This document shows positions 4,336-5,724 of a DNA stretch of 5,724 nt, piece after piece; the first letter of the stretch is position 1, and each line of letters starts with the position of its first letter. A model generated the notes under the pieces. That model worked only from the letters and a program-made list of their open reading frames with translations, searched no databases and was not told the DNA's origin. Source of the stretch: an uncultured Eubacteriales bacterium (GTDB lineage Bacteria; Bacillota; Clostridia; Lachnospirales; Anaerotignaceae); contig URLB01000122.1 in NCBI GenBank assembly GCA_900548595.1, forward strand, positions 1 through 5,724, given 5' to 3'. The position numbers and the translations under genes were made by a program.

Positions 4336-4364
4336 TTGTAATATAGAACTCTGTATGATATTAT
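4336..4364 (+). promoter_or_regulatory. Promoter of the DUF1963 gene
   Basis: TTGTAA (4336-4341), 17-nt spacer, TATTAT (4359-4364) preceded by TGA, an extended -10. Predicted start near 4371, which is the first base of the Shine-Dalgarno sequence AAGGAGGTG (4371-4379), so the leader would be only about 15 nt. Confidence 0.55.
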
Positions 4365-4385
4365 TAAAAAAAGGAGGTGTTTCCG

Positions 4386-5237
4386 ATGAATCCGGAACAG
4401 ATTTTTGAACAGATAAAATTAAATACAATTGAGATAGTTTTTGATCAAAAAAATAATATAAAAGCTAAGAATGGAACTTCAAAATTCGGTGGTAACCCGG
4501 ATCTTCCATCAAATTTTAATTGGCCGTACTATACAACCGATACATTTGAGGACAGTGAAATTAAGCCGAGACCGCTGTCGTTTCTTATGCAGATAAACTG
4601 TGAGGAAGTATCTGTATATGATGATGACGGACTGCTTCCAAAAAAAGGAATGTTATATTTTTTCTATGAGTTAGGCTCGCAAAAATGGGGATTTGACCCA
4701 AAGGACAGAGGTTGTTCTAAAGTTTATTATTACGAAGGTACGTGCGAAAATTTGATGAGCAGAGAATGCCCGAAAGATTTGGAGTTTATTACGCCCGAAA
4801 TAAATATAAGCTTCAGAAACAGAAAAGATGTCCCTGATTGGAGCGAATATGCTGAATATAACGAAACAGATATTGATTGGGAAGAATACTGTAATGCAAG
4901 GGAGAAAACAGTTGCGGAAGACGCGGAAAGCGAATATATAACAAAGCTATTGGGGTATGCCGATATTATACAAAATGATATGCTGTCGGAATGTGAGCTT
5001 TGCGGTAGACGTGGGATTTATACGGGAAGCGGATATCCGAATATGACAGATGAAGAAAAGGAACGTTTTTCGGAAGCCTCAAAAGAATGGACTTTGCTGT
5101 TACAGTTGGATACCGTTGAAAAGGACGATTTTGAGCTTATGTTCGGCGACTGTGGCAGAATATATTTTTATATATTGAAGGAAGATCTCAAAAATAAGAA
5201 TTTCGAAAATACATGGCTTATACTGCAATGCTACTGA
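4386..5237 (+). CDS. DUF1963 / YwqG family protein
   Basis: 283-residue cytosolic protein of the DUF1963 (YwqG-like) family, of unknown biochemical role. Recognisable segments in order: 'SKFGGNPDLPSNFNWP' (32-47), 'RPLSFLMQINCEEV' (62-75), 'LPKKGMLYFFYEL' (84-96), 'SKVYYYEG' (111-118), 'KLLGYADIIQNDML' (187-200), 'WTLLLQLDT' (235-243), 'MFGDCGRIYFYILKEDL' (252-268) and 'ENTWLILQCY' (274-283). These are the blocks shared across the family. A CELCG (203-207) also appears but has no partner pair, so zinc binding is uncertain. Start ATG 4386 has AAGGAGGTG at 4371-4379 with an 8-nt spacer from GGAGG; the GTG at 4377 lies within that site. It is a one-gene unit between its own promoter and a terminator. 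YwqG-like genes are often lone accessory genes; in some genomes relatives sit near polymorphic toxin systems, but nothing here shows that. Confidence 0.88.
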   Translation: MNPEQIFEQIKLNTIEIVFDQKNNIKAKNGTSKFGGNPDLPSNFNWPYYTTDTFEDSEIKPRPLSFLMQINCEEVSVYDDDGLLPKKGMLYFFYELGSQKWGFDPKDRGCSKVYYYEGTCENLMSRECPKDLEFITPEINISFRNRKDVPDWSEYAEYNETDIDWEEYCNAREKTVAEDAESEYITKLLGYADIIQNDMLSECELCGRRGIYTGSGYPNMTDEEKERFSEASKEWTLLLQLDTVEKDDFELMFGDCGRIYFYILKEDLKNKNFENTWLILQCY

Positions 5238-5289
5238 TAAAAAATCAAATGGTATTCAAATGAATTTTATTTTTATGTTTTTAAATGTT

Positions 5290-5331
5290 AAAATAAGGCA
5301 GTTGGAACTGAAATTCTTACTGCCTTATTTT
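5290..5331. terminator. Terminator between DUF1963 and the convergent exporter gene
   Basis: AAAATAAGGCAGT (5290-5302) and ACTGCCTTATTTT (5319-5331) are perfect 13-bp arms around a 16-nt loop. The T-rich 3' arm serves the plus-strand gene; the A-rich 5' arm can serve the minus-strand gene, whose stop is 34 nt away. No coding sequence is seen in 5238-5364 otherwise. Confidence 0.78.
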
Positions 5332-5364
5332 ATAAAAAAGACTGTATTACAAAAAGTAAATTTT

Positions 5365-5724
5365 TCAAACTGCCTTCTTCTTAAAAGGCTTAAAAAGAAA
5401 TTCAGGCAGAGAAAGTATAATAAGAATTGCTATTACGCATACTCCTACAACTTTAATGCAAATCATAGTTTGTATTCCGGCTGTAAACATATCCGATTTT
5501 ATTATGGCGTAGGCAGCATTATACATATTGGCGCCCGGTGAAAGCGGAAACACTGACGGTAAAACATATACCATAACAGGTATTTGTCTGTAAATTGATA
5601 AAATTCTTGCCATAAAGGCTATTAGCAGCGCTCCGAAGAAATTGGCTGATATCCCGAATCCGCAAATACGCGAAAGGTAATAGTACAAGGCGTATCCCAA
5701 TCCACCGAAAAGACCGCAGAAAAA
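5365..5724 (-). CDS. Threonine/serine exporter (ThrE) family, small subunit, C-terminal part (5' end outside window)
   Basis: 119 visible residues of an inner-membrane protein of the ThrE_2 (YjjB-like, formerly DUF3815) family, which pairs with a YjjP-like larger subunit to export threonine, serine or, in E. coli YjjPB, succinate. Four hydrophobic segments are visible at about 1-18, 27-44, 48-60 and 86-108. The family motif 'VLPSVFPLSPGANMYNAAYA' (54-73; P-L-x-P-G-x-x-x-Y) is clear, as is 'FFGALLIAFMARIL' (29-42), and the basic tail 'KPFKKKAV' is a cytosolic end. The frame stays open to the last base of the window without a stop or a convincing start; the TTG at 5700 lies within the first membrane segment. 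Full-length relatives have about 150 residues, so roughly 30 are missing. The large-subunit gene would be expected just beyond the right edge. Confidence 0.87.
   Translation of the reverse strand, partial: FFCGLFGGLGYALYYYLSRICGFGISANFFGALLIAFMARILSIYRQIPVMVYVLPSVFPLSPGANMYNAAYAIIKSDMFTAGIQTMICIKVVGVCVIAILIILSLPEFLFKPFKKKAV

Noticed and set aside
4201..4428. Minus-strand open frame of 75 codons with a hydrophobic stretch
   Set aside because: It begins inside the DUF1963 gene, has no ribosome site, and its hydrophobic look is explained by AT-rich sequence. It would cover both promoters of the divergent pair.
5260..5541. Plus-strand open frame of 93 codons
   Set aside because: It crosses the terminator at 5290-5331 and lies opposite the ThrE-type gene; composition (Lys/Phe/Tyr/Asn-rich) is that of an antisense shadow.
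1..5724. CRISPR array, tRNA or rRNA genes
   Set aside because: No regularly spaced repeats, cloverleaf with a T-loop signature, or rRNA sequence was seen on either strand.

Overview
The window looks like chromosomal DNA of a low-GC, endospore-forming member of the Firmicutes, class Clostridia. The DNA is AT-rich, almost every gene has a strong GGAGG-type ribosome binding site, there is an intact mother-cell sigma factor (SigK), and several small families typical of anaerobic Clostridia are present (DUF134, NifX-like with a His/Cys tail, DUF6472, a MFFIMG-type zinc-ribbon protein). The species cannot be fixed from the sequence. Both edges cut through genes.

Layout. (1) 1-908, plus strand: a three-gene operon of a DUF134/UPF0251 DNA-binding protein (5' end outside the window), a dinitrogenase iron-molybdenum cofactor/NifX-family protein and a DUF6472 four-cysteine protein. 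It is closed by a strong terminator at 907-942. (2) 1006-1677, plus strand: sigK, read from a TTG start. It is uninterrupted and lacks the long pro-sequence seen in Bacillus. (3) 1698-2066, minus strand: a zinc-ribbon protein convergent with sigK; a hairpin overlaps the sigK stop. (4) 2067-2281: a divergent control region with an extended -10 promoter for gap, a possible promoter for the zinc-ribbon gene, and two near-identical GGACAAG boxes exactly 120 bp apart. (5) 2282-3289, plus strand: gap (glycolytic GAPDH) with its own terminator. (6) 3361-3504: a compact run of hairpins, with two mutually exclusive foldings, ending in a 12-bp bidirectional terminator stem. This is the least explained part of the window. 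(7) 3506-4161, minus strand: two small genes, a DUF2007-like protein and, upstream of it, a coiled-coil protein, with a promoter at 4223-4251. (8) 4386-5237, plus strand: a DUF1963/YwqG-family protein with a terminator. (9) 5365-5724, minus strand: the C-terminal part of the small subunit of a ThrE-type threonine/serine exporter, running off the right edge.

Most of the window is housekeeping or small accessory genes in independent transcription units. The two clearest themes are an iron-sulfur/metal-handling operon at the left and a possible sporulation link in the centre: sigK plus GGACAAG boxes that match the SpoIIID core. No mobile element with coding capacity, CRISPR array, tRNA or rRNA was seen.
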